From: Verrucomicrobiota bacterium
GTDB taxonomy: Bacteria > Verrucomicrobiota > Verrucomicrobiia > CAIQCK01
Direction of reading: 5' to 3'
Assembly: GCA_016222825.1 (NCBI GenBank)
Contig: JACRQF010000003.1
Coordinates: 174,293-238,292, forward strand
DNA length: 64,000 bases
Each line of letters opens with the position of its first letter. The first letter of the stretch is position 1. This document shows positions 33,720 to 42,038 of the stretch, piece after piece. The position numbers and the translations under genes were made by a program. Below the pieces are notes generated by a model. The model ran no database searches and was not told where the DNA came from. It worked only from the letters and a program-made list of their open reading frames with translations.

Positions 33720-35555
33720 ATGAACCTCTTCACCTGTTTGTTCACGCCGGCTTTCGTCGCCGCCACACTCTTGGCCGCAAACCCCGGCTTGGCTGCCGAA
33801 CCGACGACGCAAACCAACGCGCCGGCAGCCGGCAAGCCACCGCGCTTGTCTGCTTCCGGCACCAATGTGGTCGCCGCCACCCGCCCCCTTGCGCAGACCA
33901 ACGCGCCGGCCGCCAGCAAAGCGCCTGCATCAGTGGTTGCCAGTTCCAACATCGTTGTGACCACCACTCCGGTCGCGCAGACCAAGGCGCCGGCGATAAG
34001 CGTGACGCAACGCGCGCCAGCTTCCGTTCCCGCCGCCGCCCAGCTTGCGGTGACCAACACGCTGACGGTGGGAGACGCGCGTCTTTTGCCGGCTTCCGGC
34101 TCCAACATTGTCGTCCCCGTGGAGAACGTTGTTCGTGTGATACCGGCGGGGCCTAACAAGATCGTGGTTAGCGCGGAACAAGAAGGTCATACGGACATTA
34201 TGGTGCTGGACGACGACAGCAAGATCACCGAGCACTACACGATCATCGTGACCAAGAAGCAGCATGTGACCGAGAAGGCAACTTACGAGGCGTCGCTGGA
34301 GGATTTCCGGCAGGTCGTAAAGAAGATGGTCGGCGACCATCTGGTGCAGTTCGACATGATGGTGGGGCCTCGTATTTCCTTCGACGGCACCAACCTGGTG
34401 GCCCAGCCGCATCCGGTGTTGTTCATTCACGGCGAGGCCAAGGACGAGATCGAAGCCAATACGATCCGCAGCGTCGCCTCGCGGTTTTTCGGCCGGGGTG
34501 ATTTTGGCAAGACAACCCAGGAGGCCACGCCTCGCGCCCAGTTCAATGGCGCACAGACCTTCACCAACATTGTGCAACTCACGACTTTGAACAACGACCC
34601 GAACATTGTGGATCAGTTGACCATTCGAACCCATCATCAGGTTCGGATTCGTGTCCAGGTGGCCGAGGTGAATGTTGACGCGGCAAAACGAAAGGGTATT
34701 CGCTACTCCGACTCCATCAACTACGGCATCTCCCAAGGCACGATCCCGCTCAGCGCGTTGTCCCCGCAGACTGCGGCGGCCGCCACACTTATAGGCTCGG
34801 TCATTCCCAGCGGCGGCAGCCCCGCAACCACGCCGGCATTTCAGGCCACCTTGCAGTTGCTGATCAGCGACAATTACGCCCGCCTGCTTTCAGAGCCCAC
34901 TCTCGTCACCAAGAGCGGCCACGATGCCTCATTCCTGGCTGGCGGCCAGCTTCTGCAGACACTTCAAAACAGTCTCGGCGCAACTTCAGTGCAGTCCATC
35001 CCTTTCGGCGTGCGCATGACCATCAAGCCGACGGTGGATCGTGCCGATCATATTGATACCGAGATTTTTACTGAAGTCAGTGATGCGCCGGTCACGGTCA
35101 CGGGCGTAGGCTCCACCATCACGACCCGTAATTCAGAGGCAAAACTTCGTTTGAACAACCGCGAGACGCTCGTGTTGGGTGGCTTGCTGGGCAACAACTT
35201 CCGCAACCAAATCCGCAAGTTGCCGTGGCTCGGTCAGGTTCCCGTCCTTGGCGCGCTCTTCCGCAGCAAAGACTGGCAGAACGGCCAGACCGAACTGCTG
35301 TTCTTCATCACCCCGGAGATTATTGGAAGCGACTTGAAGGCGGACAAGGAGCGCAACATCGCCACGCCCGCCATGAGACAGTGGCACAACGTGGACGGCC
35401 ACAAGAACATCCTCCCCGATCCTAACTCGCACGCCGGCCCCGACAACGACGTGCGCGATTTTCTTGGTTTCCCGCCGGACCGCATGCAAAGCGAAGAATT
35501 GAAGCAGGCGCCGGTGGTGCCCGACACGGCCCCGATGCGCGGGGCCAGCCAGTAG
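33720..35555 (+). CDS. cpaC: Flp pilus outer-membrane secretin (CpaC/RcpA)
   Basis: A 611-residue exported protein (signal peptide about 1-26, PGLAAEP). Residues 30-120 form a low-complexity linker with repeated QTNAPAA/QTKAPA. A pilus-secretin N-domain follows (SNIVVPVENVVRVIPAGPNK, IMVLDDDSKITEHY) and then the secretin core (LLISDNYARLLSEPTLVTKS, FGVRMTIKPTVDRADHID, RLNNRETLVLGGLLGNN, LPWLGQVPVLGALFRSKDW). ATG 33720 is chosen over ATG 33681 because AGGAG lies 7 nt upstream. It forms the outer-membrane channel for the Flp pilus. Confidence 0.93.
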   Translation: MNLFTCLFTPAFVAATLLAANPGLAAEPTTQTNAPAAGKPPRLSASGTNVVAATRPLAQTNAPAASKAPASVVASSNIVVTTTPVAQTKAPAISVTQRAPASVPAAAQLAVTNTLTVGDARLLPASGSNIVVPVENVVRVIPAGPNKIVVSAEQEGHTDIMVLDDDSKITEHYTIIVTKKQHVTEKATYEASLEDFRQVVKKMVGDHLVQFDMMVGPRISFDGTNLVAQPHPVLFIHGEAKDEIEANTIRSVASRFFGRGDFGKTTQEATPRAQFNGAQTFTNIVQLTTLNNDPNIVDQLTIRTHHQVRIRVQVAEVNVDAAKRKGIRYSDSINYGISQGTIPLSALSPQTAAAATLIGSVIPSGGSPATTPAFQATLQLLISDNYARLLSEPTLVTKSGHDASFLAGGQLLQTLQNSLGATSVQSIPFGVRMTIKPTVDRADHIDTEIFTEVSDAPVTVTGVGSTITTRNSEAKLRLNNRETLVLGGLLGNNFRNQIRKLPWLGQVPVLGALFRSKDWQNGQTELLFFITPEIIGSDLKADKERNIATPAMRQWHNVDGHKNILPDPNSHAGPDNDVRDFLGFPPDRMQSEELKQAPVVPDTAPMRGASQ

Positions 35556-35710
35556 CGGGGGGGCGCCCCGTGTCATGGCAGCGGCTGAACCATGAGGCAT
35601 ATCAACCAAGTCGCCCACGGCGGTTCGAGAGGCGTTGGCGGGCCTTGCGTCCGGCGATTGTCAGTGAAGCCCCAGCGGGCGGGCGCATGCTTCCCGGCGC
35701 CGCAAGTGCG

Positions 35711-35743
35711 TTGACATGAAGTAAAGTTTGCTGATATGCACAA
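35711..35743 (+). promoter_or_regulatory. Candidate sigma70-type promoter upstream of cpaE
   Basis: A consensus TTGACA at 35711-35716 is followed after 18 nt by TATGCA with an extended TGA immediately before it. It lies within the 219-bp gap between cpaC and cpaE. The GTG start of cpaE is at 35775, so this would start a second transcript for cpaE-tadA-tadB-tadC. Inference from hexamers only. Confidence 0.4.
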
Positions 35744-35774
35744 TCTATAGTCTTGTAGTCCCGGAGCAAAGAAC

Positions 35775-37064
35775 GTGGCAACTCAGGTGATCAAAATCTT
35801 GATTGCGGACAGCGAGGGCGCTGCCTGTGATCGGATTTGCTCTTTCCTGACGGGCGACCCGACCTACCAGGTGGTGGGCCGCGCCGTTAACGCCGACGAG
35901 TGCATGAGCCTGGCGCTGATCAAGCGCCCCGATGTGATCCTCGTCCACAACGGCCTCAAGCCTACATCGGGCATCGAGGTGTGCGAACAGCTCGCGTTGC
36001 AGAACCTCGGCTCCGCCACGCTGCTGGTGGTGGCGCAGGGAATGGACGAAAGCCTTTTCCGCCGCATGATGGCCTGCGGCGTGAGCGAACTGCTCGTCGC
36101 TCCTCTCCAAAAGGGGCGGACGATGGACGCGATCCGGAACGCGTTCGACAAGAAGGCCAGCCAGCGCCACGGCGGCGCCGCGGCCACCAGCGAAGAAACC
36201 CGCAGGATCATCGCTGTCACTGGCGCCCGCGGCGGTTGCGGGCGCACGATGGTGGCCGTCAATCTCGGTTGCGCCATCGCGCGGGCCACGGAACGGACCA
36301 GCCCCGGCGGCAACAACGTTGTGCTGGCCGACATTAACGTTCGCGCCGGCGACGCCGCCACCTTCCTGGACATCCGGCCGCAGCGCACCTTGGCCGACAT
36401 CACCGCCAGCGCCAGTGGCGTGGACCGCGAGATGATCGAATCGTTGATGGAGAACCACGCGAGCGGCGTCACATTGCTGTCCGCCTCGGCGATGGAGCCT
36501 TACGGCCGGCAGGAGTTGACGCGCGGTATTATCGTCTCCGCCCTGGCGTTGTTGCGCAGCCGGTTCAAATACACCGTCGTGGACGTGGGGGTGACGGGCA
36601 CCGAGGTCAGCAACGTCACCTTGGACTTTTGCGACACGATCCTGATGGTCGTCGGCATGGATTTGGCGCGGCTGCGGGCGGCGCGGCTTTACATGGCCCA
36701 CCTGCTGGAGGCGAATTTCCCGCGCGAGAAGATCCAGGTGGTGCTCAACGACATTCAGCCCGAATCGAAATCCATCAGCACCTCGCAGGCCGAGAGCATC
36801 CTCGAAGCGACCGTCGCCGCGCGCGTGCCCAACGAGGGCCGGCTGGTGCCCGCCTCGATCAACTTGGGCCAGCCTTTCGTGCTCACCCATCCCAGCTCCC
36901 CCGTTTCCCAGGCCATCAACGACTTGGCGGCAAGGCTTGGCGTGGAGGTTGACAAGGGATCGTCTTTCAAAGGATTGCTCAAGCGGCTGCATTGGGGCGA
37001 AGCCAACACTTGGTCCGCGCCGGCGCCTTCCGCTTACGCCGTGCCTCACAAGGGCGCGGGCTGA
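35775..37064 (+). CDS. cpaE: TadZ/CpaE-type pilus localisation ATPase-like protein
   Basis: A 429-residue protein with an N-terminal receiver-like domain (about 5-125, VIKILIADSEGAACDRI) followed by a ParA/MinD-like domain. The P-loop region reads VTGARGGCGRTMVAVNLG: the deviant Walker A lacks the usual GKT lysine (Arg-Thr instead). LADINVRAGDAATFLDI and KYTVVDVGVTG correspond to the switch regions. TadZ proteins place the Tad machinery at a pole, and many have altered Walker motifs. The GTG start 35775 has GGAG about 9 nt upstream. Confidence 0.88.
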   Translation: MATQVIKILIADSEGAACDRICSFLTGDPTYQVVGRAVNADECMSLALIKRPDVILVHNGLKPTSGIEVCEQLALQNLGSATLLVVAQGMDESLFRRMMACGVSELLVAPLQKGRTMDAIRNAFDKKASQRHGGAAATSEETRRIIAVTGARGGCGRTMVAVNLGCAIARATERTSPGGNNVVLADINVRAGDAATFLDIRPQRTLADITASASGVDREMIESLMENHASGVTLLSASAMEPYGRQELTRGIIVSALALLRSRFKYTVVDVGVTGTEVSNVTLDFCDTILMVVGMDLARLRAARLYMAHLLEANFPREKIQVVLNDIQPESKSISTSQAESILEATVAARVPNEGRLVPASINLGQPFVLTHPSSPVSQAINDLAARLGVEVDKGSSFKGLLKRLHWGEANTWSAPAPSAYAVPHKGAG

Positions 37065-37085
37065 ACTTAATCCTCTCAGGAGACC

Positions 37086-38378
37086 ATGCCCCCAGAACGC
37101 GGCATCAGCGAACAAGACTACCTGGCCTTCAAGAACCGGGTTTTGGCCGACCTGATTCAGCAGCTCGACAGCAAATTCCTCGACACCAGCGACGCGGCCA
37201 ACCTCCGCCTCCGCGTCGAGGCGCTGGTCGAGCAGAAGATCCACGAGGACAAGCTTCCCTACAGCCGCAGCGTCCGGCTGGCGCTGGTCACGGAAATCGC
37301 CGACGAGCTGCTTGGCTACGGCCCCATCGAATCCGCGTTGCGCGACCCGACCATCTCCGAAGTCATGGTGAACGGGCCGAAGATGATCTACGTCGAACGC
37401 AACGGCAAACTGGAGCTGACCAAGATCCAGTTTCGGGACGACAGCCACGTGCGGCAGATCATTGACCGCATCGTGACGCCGCTGGGCCGGCGCATTGACG
37501 AGTCCAGCCCGATGGTGGACGCGCGCCTGCCGGACGGCTCGCGCGTGAACGCCATCATCCCGCCGCTGGCGCTGGACGGGCCGACGCTGACCATCCGCAA
37601 GTTCGGCAAACACAAATTGACCGCCGAGGATCTCATCCAATTTGGGGCCGTGACGGCGCAGATGATGACCTTCCTAGCCGCCTGCGTTCACATTAAGCTG
37701 AACATCCTCGTCTCCGGAGGCACCGGCTCAGGCAAAACCACGTTGCTCAACGTGCTCTCCGGTTTCATCCCGGACGGCGAGCGCATTGTCACCGTCGAGG
37801 ACGCCGCCGAGTTGCGCCTGCAAAAACCGCACGTCGTGCGTCTGGAGTCGCGCCCGGCCAACATCGAGGGCAGGGGTGAGATCAAAATCCGCGATCTCGT
37901 CCGCAATTGCCTGCGCATGCGGCCCGACCGGATTGTGGTCGGCGAGTGCCGCGGCGGCGAGTCGCTGGACATGTTGCAGGCCATGAACACCGGCCATGAC
38001 GGATCCATCACCACGCTGCACGCCAACACGCCCCGCGATTGCCTCGCGCGGTTGGAGACGATGGTGATGATGGCGGGCATGGACCTGCCGGCGAAGGCCA
38101 TCCGCGAGCAGATTGCCTCGGCCATCCATCTCATCGTCCAAGTGACGCGCTTGAGTGACGGCAGCCGCAAGGTCACCAGCATTACCGAAGTCCAAGGCAT
38201 GGAAGGCCAGATGGTCACGTTGCAGGACCTTTTTACCTTCCGCCAGATCGGTGTTGGAGAAGACGGCCGGGTGCAGGGCCGAATGGAGCCGACGGGCCTC
38301 GTGCCCAAGTTCATGCCGCGTTTTGCCGCGGCCGGCATCAATATACCGATCGAAATCTTCAATCGGGGAGGACGGTAG
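37086..38378 (+). CDS. cpaF: Tad pilus assembly ATPase (TadA/CpaF)
   Basis: A 430-residue type II/IV secretion ATPase powering Flp pilus assembly. The N-domain has ELLGYGPIESALRDPTISEVMVNG; the catalytic domain has Walker A GGTGSGKTT (about 211-219), a VTVEDAAELRL acidic box, RIVVGECRGGESLDMLQAM Walker B and the GSITTLHANTPRDCLARL His box. It starts 22 bp after cpaE and is followed by tadB, with CTCAGGAG before the ATG. All catalytic motifs are intact. Confidence 0.95.
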   Translation: MPPERGISEQDYLAFKNRVLADLIQQLDSKFLDTSDAANLRLRVEALVEQKIHEDKLPYSRSVRLALVTEIADELLGYGPIESALRDPTISEVMVNGPKMIYVERNGKLELTKIQFRDDSHVRQIIDRIVTPLGRRIDESSPMVDARLPDGSRVNAIIPPLALDGPTLTIRKFGKHKLTAEDLIQFGAVTAQMMTFLAACVHIKLNILVSGGTGSGKTTLLNVLSGFIPDGERIVTVEDAAELRLQKPHVVRLESRPANIEGRGEIKIRDLVRNCLRMRPDRIVVGECRGGESLDMLQAMNTGHDGSITTLHANTPRDCLARLETMVMMAGMDLPAKAIREQIASAIHLIVQVTRLSDGSRKVTSITEVQGMEGQMVTLQDLFTFRQIGVGEDGRVQGRMEPTGLVPKFMPRFAAAGINIPIEIFNRGGR

Positions 38379-38381
38379 GTC

Positions 38382-39350
38382 ATGGATAACACTGTCCTGG
38401 CAATCGTCTTTCTGGCCGCGACAACGATGGTCTTGCTCGTCCTTGGCGCGCAGAAGCTCCTTACGCAGAAGAAGGAGAAGCTCAAGGAGCGCGTGGCCGT
38501 GGTGGCCGCCAAAGAGGACACGTTAACCACGGCGGCCAAAACGGATAAGCAAGGGCCGGCTTGGTTGAACGTGGGCGCAGTCGTCTCCCGGCTGGTGGGG
38601 CCGGACTTCATGCGCCGGCAGGCCGAGCTGCTGGCCAGCGCCAATCTGGCTTGGCGGGCCAGCGAGTTCCTCACCATCCGCCTGACCGTTGCCGCCTTCG
38701 GGACGGTGACGGGTCTGATGCTGACCGAACGCACTCTTCTCATTGTGCTCATGGCGGCTGCGGGCTTTTGGCTGCCGGTTCTCTACGTCGGACGGCGCAA
38801 GGCCAAGCGCCAGTCGGACTTCGACATGCAGCTTCCCGACGCGCTCCAGCTCATCGTCAACTCGCTGCGCGCCGGTTTCAGTTTCAACAAGGCCATGGAG
38901 GTGGCTGCGCAGGCCACCACGCCGCCGATCAGTTCGGATTTCGGCGGTGTGTTGCGCGAGGTCAGCCTGGGCATGACCATCGAGGACGCCTTGCAGGGCA
39001 TGGCCCGCCGCGCCCAAAGCCCGGAGTTCGACATCGTCGTCTCCGCCTATTTTATCCAGCGCGAAGTCGGCGGCAACCTGGCCGTGATCATGGAAAAGGT
39101 GGCCGACACCGTGCGGCAGCGGCTGCGGATGCGCGGCGAGTTGAACGTGCTGACCGCGCAGGGCAGGATTTCGGGCTACGTCGTTGGCATCCTGCCCATC
39201 GCGGTGTTCGGCATTGTGATCGTGGCCGCGCCCGATTACCTCGACCCGCTGATCAAGACGACGATGGGACGCGGCATGTTGATCTTCGCGGTGTTCTGGC
39301 AACTGCTGGGCGTGATGATGATTAAGAGCATCACCAACATCAAAATGTGA
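38382..39350 (+). CDS. tadB: Tad pilus inner-membrane platform protein TadB
   Basis: A 322-residue protein with an N-terminal membrane helix, a hydrophobic pair around 100-135 and two more at the C-terminus. The central T2SSF/GspF-like domain carries DALQLIVNSLRAGFSFNKAM, EVSLGMTIEDALQGMARRAQS and FIQREVGGNLAVIMEKVADT. It forms the inner-membrane platform with TadC. It starts 4 bp after cpaF and has GGGAGG upstream, so is co-transcribed. Confidence 0.93.
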   Translation: MDNTVLAIVFLAATTMVLLVLGAQKLLTQKKEKLKERVAVVAAKEDTLTTAAKTDKQGPAWLNVGAVVSRLVGPDFMRRQAELLASANLAWRASEFLTIRLTVAAFGTVTGLMLTERTLLIVLMAAAGFWLPVLYVGRRKAKRQSDFDMQLPDALQLIVNSLRAGFSFNKAMEVAAQATTPPISSDFGGVLREVSLGMTIEDALQGMARRAQSPEFDIVVSAYFIQREVGGNLAVIMEKVADTVRQRLRMRGELNVLTAQGRISGYVVGILPIAVFGIVIVAAPDYLDPLIKTTMGRGMLIFAVFWQLLGVMMIKSITNIKM

Positions 39351-39354
39351 CGAC

Positions 39355-40329
39355 ATGAGCAACTGGATCATCATCCTGCCGATTGTCGCCTTTGCCGCCA
39401 TCATCCTGGGGGGCTTGGGCATCCGCTACCTCCTCAGCAAGCCCGACCTCCAACGCCGGCTCGAAGGCATCCGCGCCGACGCCGCGATGACGATGGATGA
39501 GCGGCTGAAACTGCCCTTCGCGGACCGCGTGATGCTGCCGATGCTGGATTCGATCGGCGCGCGGATGAAGCAGTTCACGAAGCAGGCCGCCACGGACCAG
39601 TTGCAGCGCCAACTGGTGCAAGCCGGGCTTTATCCGCGCATGACCACGTCGCGTTTCGAGGGTGTGCGCTGGCTCAGCGCCATCGGGATGCTGTTCGTGG
39701 GCGCGGTTTACGTTCCCGCGGCGGGCTATATCAACCCGCTGATCGCTGGCACGGGGACGACTCTTCCCGTGGTGAACCCGTTCGACGTGGACGGGCTTGC
39801 GCTGTTCTTCGGCGCGTTCTTCGTCGGCTACTACCTGCCCATTCTCTACATCAAGCGGAAGGTTGGAGAACGTCAGGGCATCATCCGGCGCGCGCTGCCG
39901 TCGTCCATTGACCTGATTTCCGTGGGCGCCGAAGCAGGCATGGGTTTTGACCAAGTCGTGAACTACGTCCGCCGGCGCACCACAGGCCCCCTCTCGGACG
40001 AGTTCGGCGCCACGCTCAACGAAATCCGTCTGGGCAAGACGCGCATCGAGGCCCTTAACAACCTCGTGTATCGCACGGGGCTGGACGACATGAAGGTGTT
40101 CGTCGGCGCCATCGTCCAGAGCTTCCAGCTCGGGACCAGCATCGTCGAGACCCTGAGGATTCAGGCGGACTCCATCCGCGTCAAGCAACGCCAGCGCGCC
40201 CAGGAGCAGGCCATGAAGGCGCCGGTGAAGATGCTCGTCCCGCTGGTGTTCTTTATTTTTCCCGCGCTGCTGGTCGTCATCCTCGGTCCGGCGGGTATCA
40301 TGATCCTGACCTCCGACATGGGCCGATAG
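39355..40329 (+). CDS. tadC: Tad pilus inner-membrane platform protein TadC
   Basis: A 324-residue T2SSF-domain membrane protein starting 5 bp after tadB. It has an N-terminal helix, a pair of central helices (about 100-165), the GspF-like segment SSIDLISVGAEAGMGFDQVV with EIRLGKTRIEALNNLVYRTG and GAIVQSFQLGTSIVETLRIQ, and a C-terminal hydrophobic anchor. As in other Tad loci it is the partner platform subunit of TadB. It closes the tadZABC block; the next gene follows after 153 bp with its own regulatory signals. Confidence 0.93.
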   Translation: MSNWIIILPIVAFAAIILGGLGIRYLLSKPDLQRRLEGIRADAAMTMDERLKLPFADRVMLPMLDSIGARMKQFTKQAATDQLQRQLVQAGLYPRMTTSRFEGVRWLSAIGMLFVGAVYVPAAGYINPLIAGTGTTLPVVNPFDVDGLALFFGAFFVGYYLPILYIKRKVGERQGIIRRALPSSIDLISVGAEAGMGFDQVVNYVRRRTTGPLSDEFGATLNEIRLGKTRIEALNNLVYRTGLDDMKVFVGAIVQSFQLGTSIVETLRIQADSIRVKQRQRAQEQAMKAPVKMLVPLVFFIFPALLVVILGPAGIMILTSDMGR

Positions 40330-40370
40330 TTGGCGTCCGCGAATCAGGCTGCTTGGGGCGTGTCGGGCAT

Positions 40371-40430
40371 TTCCTGACATGCCCGTTGGTTCTTCCTGAC
40401 ATGCGCATTTGTTTCATTCTAAGGTAGAGT
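40371..40430 (+). promoter_or_regulatory. Two-box regulatory architecture upstream of TadG-like gene 1
   Basis: Identical TTCCTGACATGC boxes lie at 40371-40382 and 40393-40404 (22-nt period). The first sits in a CGGGCAT/ATGCCCG dyad. GGTAGAGT follows at 40423, and the gene's GTG is exactly 60 nt after that. The same geometry precedes TadG-like gene 2. Confidence 0.5.
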
Positions 40431-40482
40431 TCCGGCGAGTGTGGAGAGCAGGGAGAGTAGAAAAAGCATTGGTGATTGAGTC

Positions 40483-41862
40483 GTGAGCGTGAATGGCAAC
40501 ATATCAACATCTGCATCCGCAAAACTTTTGCGGAAGCCAACGCATGGGCCGGAGTCCGGCCAGATTCTTACGATTGTCGCCGTCATGCTTCTGGCGATGC
40601 TGGCCATCCTCGGTTTGGTGGTGGACAGCGGCTTGACACACGCCACCCGCCGGCAAGCGCGGCGGGCCGCGGATGCGGCCGCACAGGCGGGCGCCTGCAG
40701 CTTGTGTTTGGGGACCAACACCACCCAGATGGCGGATGCGAGGGCCGCTGCAATCCAATACGCCGGCCTCAACGGCGTCAACACCAACGGCAACGTGCTG
40801 GTTCAGGTTCCTCCCGGCGCCGGCAGCGGTTCGGCCTATGCGGGCAGCAACGGCTACATCTTCGTCCAGGTCACGCTGCCGGTGGGCATCACCTTCATGC
40901 GCCTGTTCACAACCCAGCGAACCGTCAACGTGACCGCCGCCGCCACGGCCGGCACCGCCCCCACCCCGGTGCCCGTCACCCTGCAAGCCCTGAATCCCAC
41001 GCGGCACGATGCCTTGGATGTGTCGGGCAACGCCAGGATCAACCTGCCCTCGGGCGCCATCGCAGTGAATTCCTCGATGAACGACGCCATCAGCATCTCC
41101 GGCAACGCCAGAATCACCGCTTCGGCCATCAATGTGACAGGGGACGTGTCCGGCCCCGAAAGCCACATTACAGGCCAGTTGAACACCGGCGTGCCCACCC
41201 CTTCCGATCCACTGACCAACGTGGACGAGCCGCGGATCACCAGCAGTTCGCAGGTCACCTACCCCGACGGCTATACCCCAAACAACACCTCGCTGGATAG
41301 TGGAGGAACGGCGCTCAGTCCGGTGACAAAATCAATCGGGGCGAACACGACAGCGACATTGAATCCGGGCATCTATTGGGGCGGCATCAGCCTGTCGGGC
41401 AACGCCACGGTGACGTTCCGGCCGGGCCGCTACGTCCTGGCCGGCGGCGGGTTGCATATCAGCGGCAACGCCAGCGCCTCCGGCACGAACGTCTTCTTCT
41501 ACAACACGAGAGATCCTTATTCGGGCGGCGGAGCCGCCGCTTACGGCTCCATAGACATCACGGGCAACGGCACGATCAACCTGAAGGCACCGACCGTCAG
41601 CTTCGATCCGGTTTACGGGGGATTGCTCATCTTCAACGACCGGGCCAATACCGAGGACATCAACCTCACCGGCAACGGCAGCACGGGTGGGACCACGGGT
41701 TTCATCTATGGCAAGAGCAGCGAGCTTTCCGTCAGCGGCAACGGCAGCGTCGGCAATCTGGGTGCCATCGTTGACCACGCGAGCTTTTCGGGCAACGCCA
41801 CCATGAACGCGCCGGGTGTCGCTTACACGCCGGCGACCCGCTCGGTGCAGTTGATGGAATAG
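40483..41862 (+). CDS. TadG-like membrane-anchored repeat protein, paralog 1
   Basis: A 459-residue protein. The N-terminus has a TadG/TadE-type hydrophobic helix (ILTIVAVMLLAMLAILGLVV, about 28-48) followed by the conserved RRQARRAADAAAQAGA segment seen in Flp-associated TadG-like proteins. The remainder is a predicted extracytoplasmic beta-rich region with eight spaced [ST]-G-N-[AG] turns (VSGNARI, ISGNARI, LSGNATV, ISGNASA, ITGNGTI, LTGNGST, VSGNGSV, FSGNATM). Its likely role is a minor pilin or surface protein of the Tad system. GTG 40483 is used; a second GTG at 40489 is possible. The function of the repeat region is unknown. Confidence 0.82.
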   Translation: MSVNGNISTSASAKLLRKPTHGPESGQILTIVAVMLLAMLAILGLVVDSGLTHATRRQARRAADAAAQAGACSLCLGTNTTQMADARAAAIQYAGLNGVNTNGNVLVQVPPGAGSGSAYAGSNGYIFVQVTLPVGITFMRLFTTQRTVNVTAAATAGTAPTPVPVTLQALNPTRHDALDVSGNARINLPSGAIAVNSSMNDAISISGNARITASAINVTGDVSGPESHITGQLNTGVPTPSDPLTNVDEPRITSSSQVTYPDGYTPNNTSLDSGGTALSPVTKSIGANTTATLNPGIYWGGISLSGNATVTFRPGRYVLAGGGLHISGNASASGTNVFFYNTRDPYSGGGAAAYGSIDITGNGTINLKAPTVSFDPVYGGLLIFNDRANTEDINLTGNGSTGGTTGFIYGKSSELSVSGNGSVGNLGAIVDHASFSGNATMNAPGVAYTPATRSVQLME

Positions 41863-41926
41863 CGCGGTGCGTGTGCCCGGTTGCGCCCTTTTCCTCAACC
41901 GACCCGTGCTGCGCGGCATCGGGGAT

Positions 41927-41986
41927 TTCCTGACAGGCGTCTCGCGACTTCCCCGACGTGCGGCCAGGGGCCGTCCGGGGTAAGAT
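41927..41986 (+). promoter_or_regulatory. Two-box regulatory architecture upstream of TadG-like gene 2
   Basis: TTCCTGACAGGC (GAC at 41932) and TTCCCCGACGTGC (GAC at 41955) are followed by GGTAAGAT at 41979. The first GAC to GG distance is 47 nt, identical to that before paralog 1, and the ATG at 42039 is again 60 nt after GG. The surrounding sequence is otherwise dissimilar. Confidence 0.5.
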
Positions 41987-42038
41987 ATAAATCAGGCTGG
42001 AGGTGTTGCGGTGATTATGATAGAAGAAAGTCCAGCCG

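Noticed and set aside
35745..37640. Long minus-strand open frame across cpaE/cpaF
   Set aside because: It runs antisense to two well-conserved Tad genes and has His/Arg/Gln-rich shadow composition.
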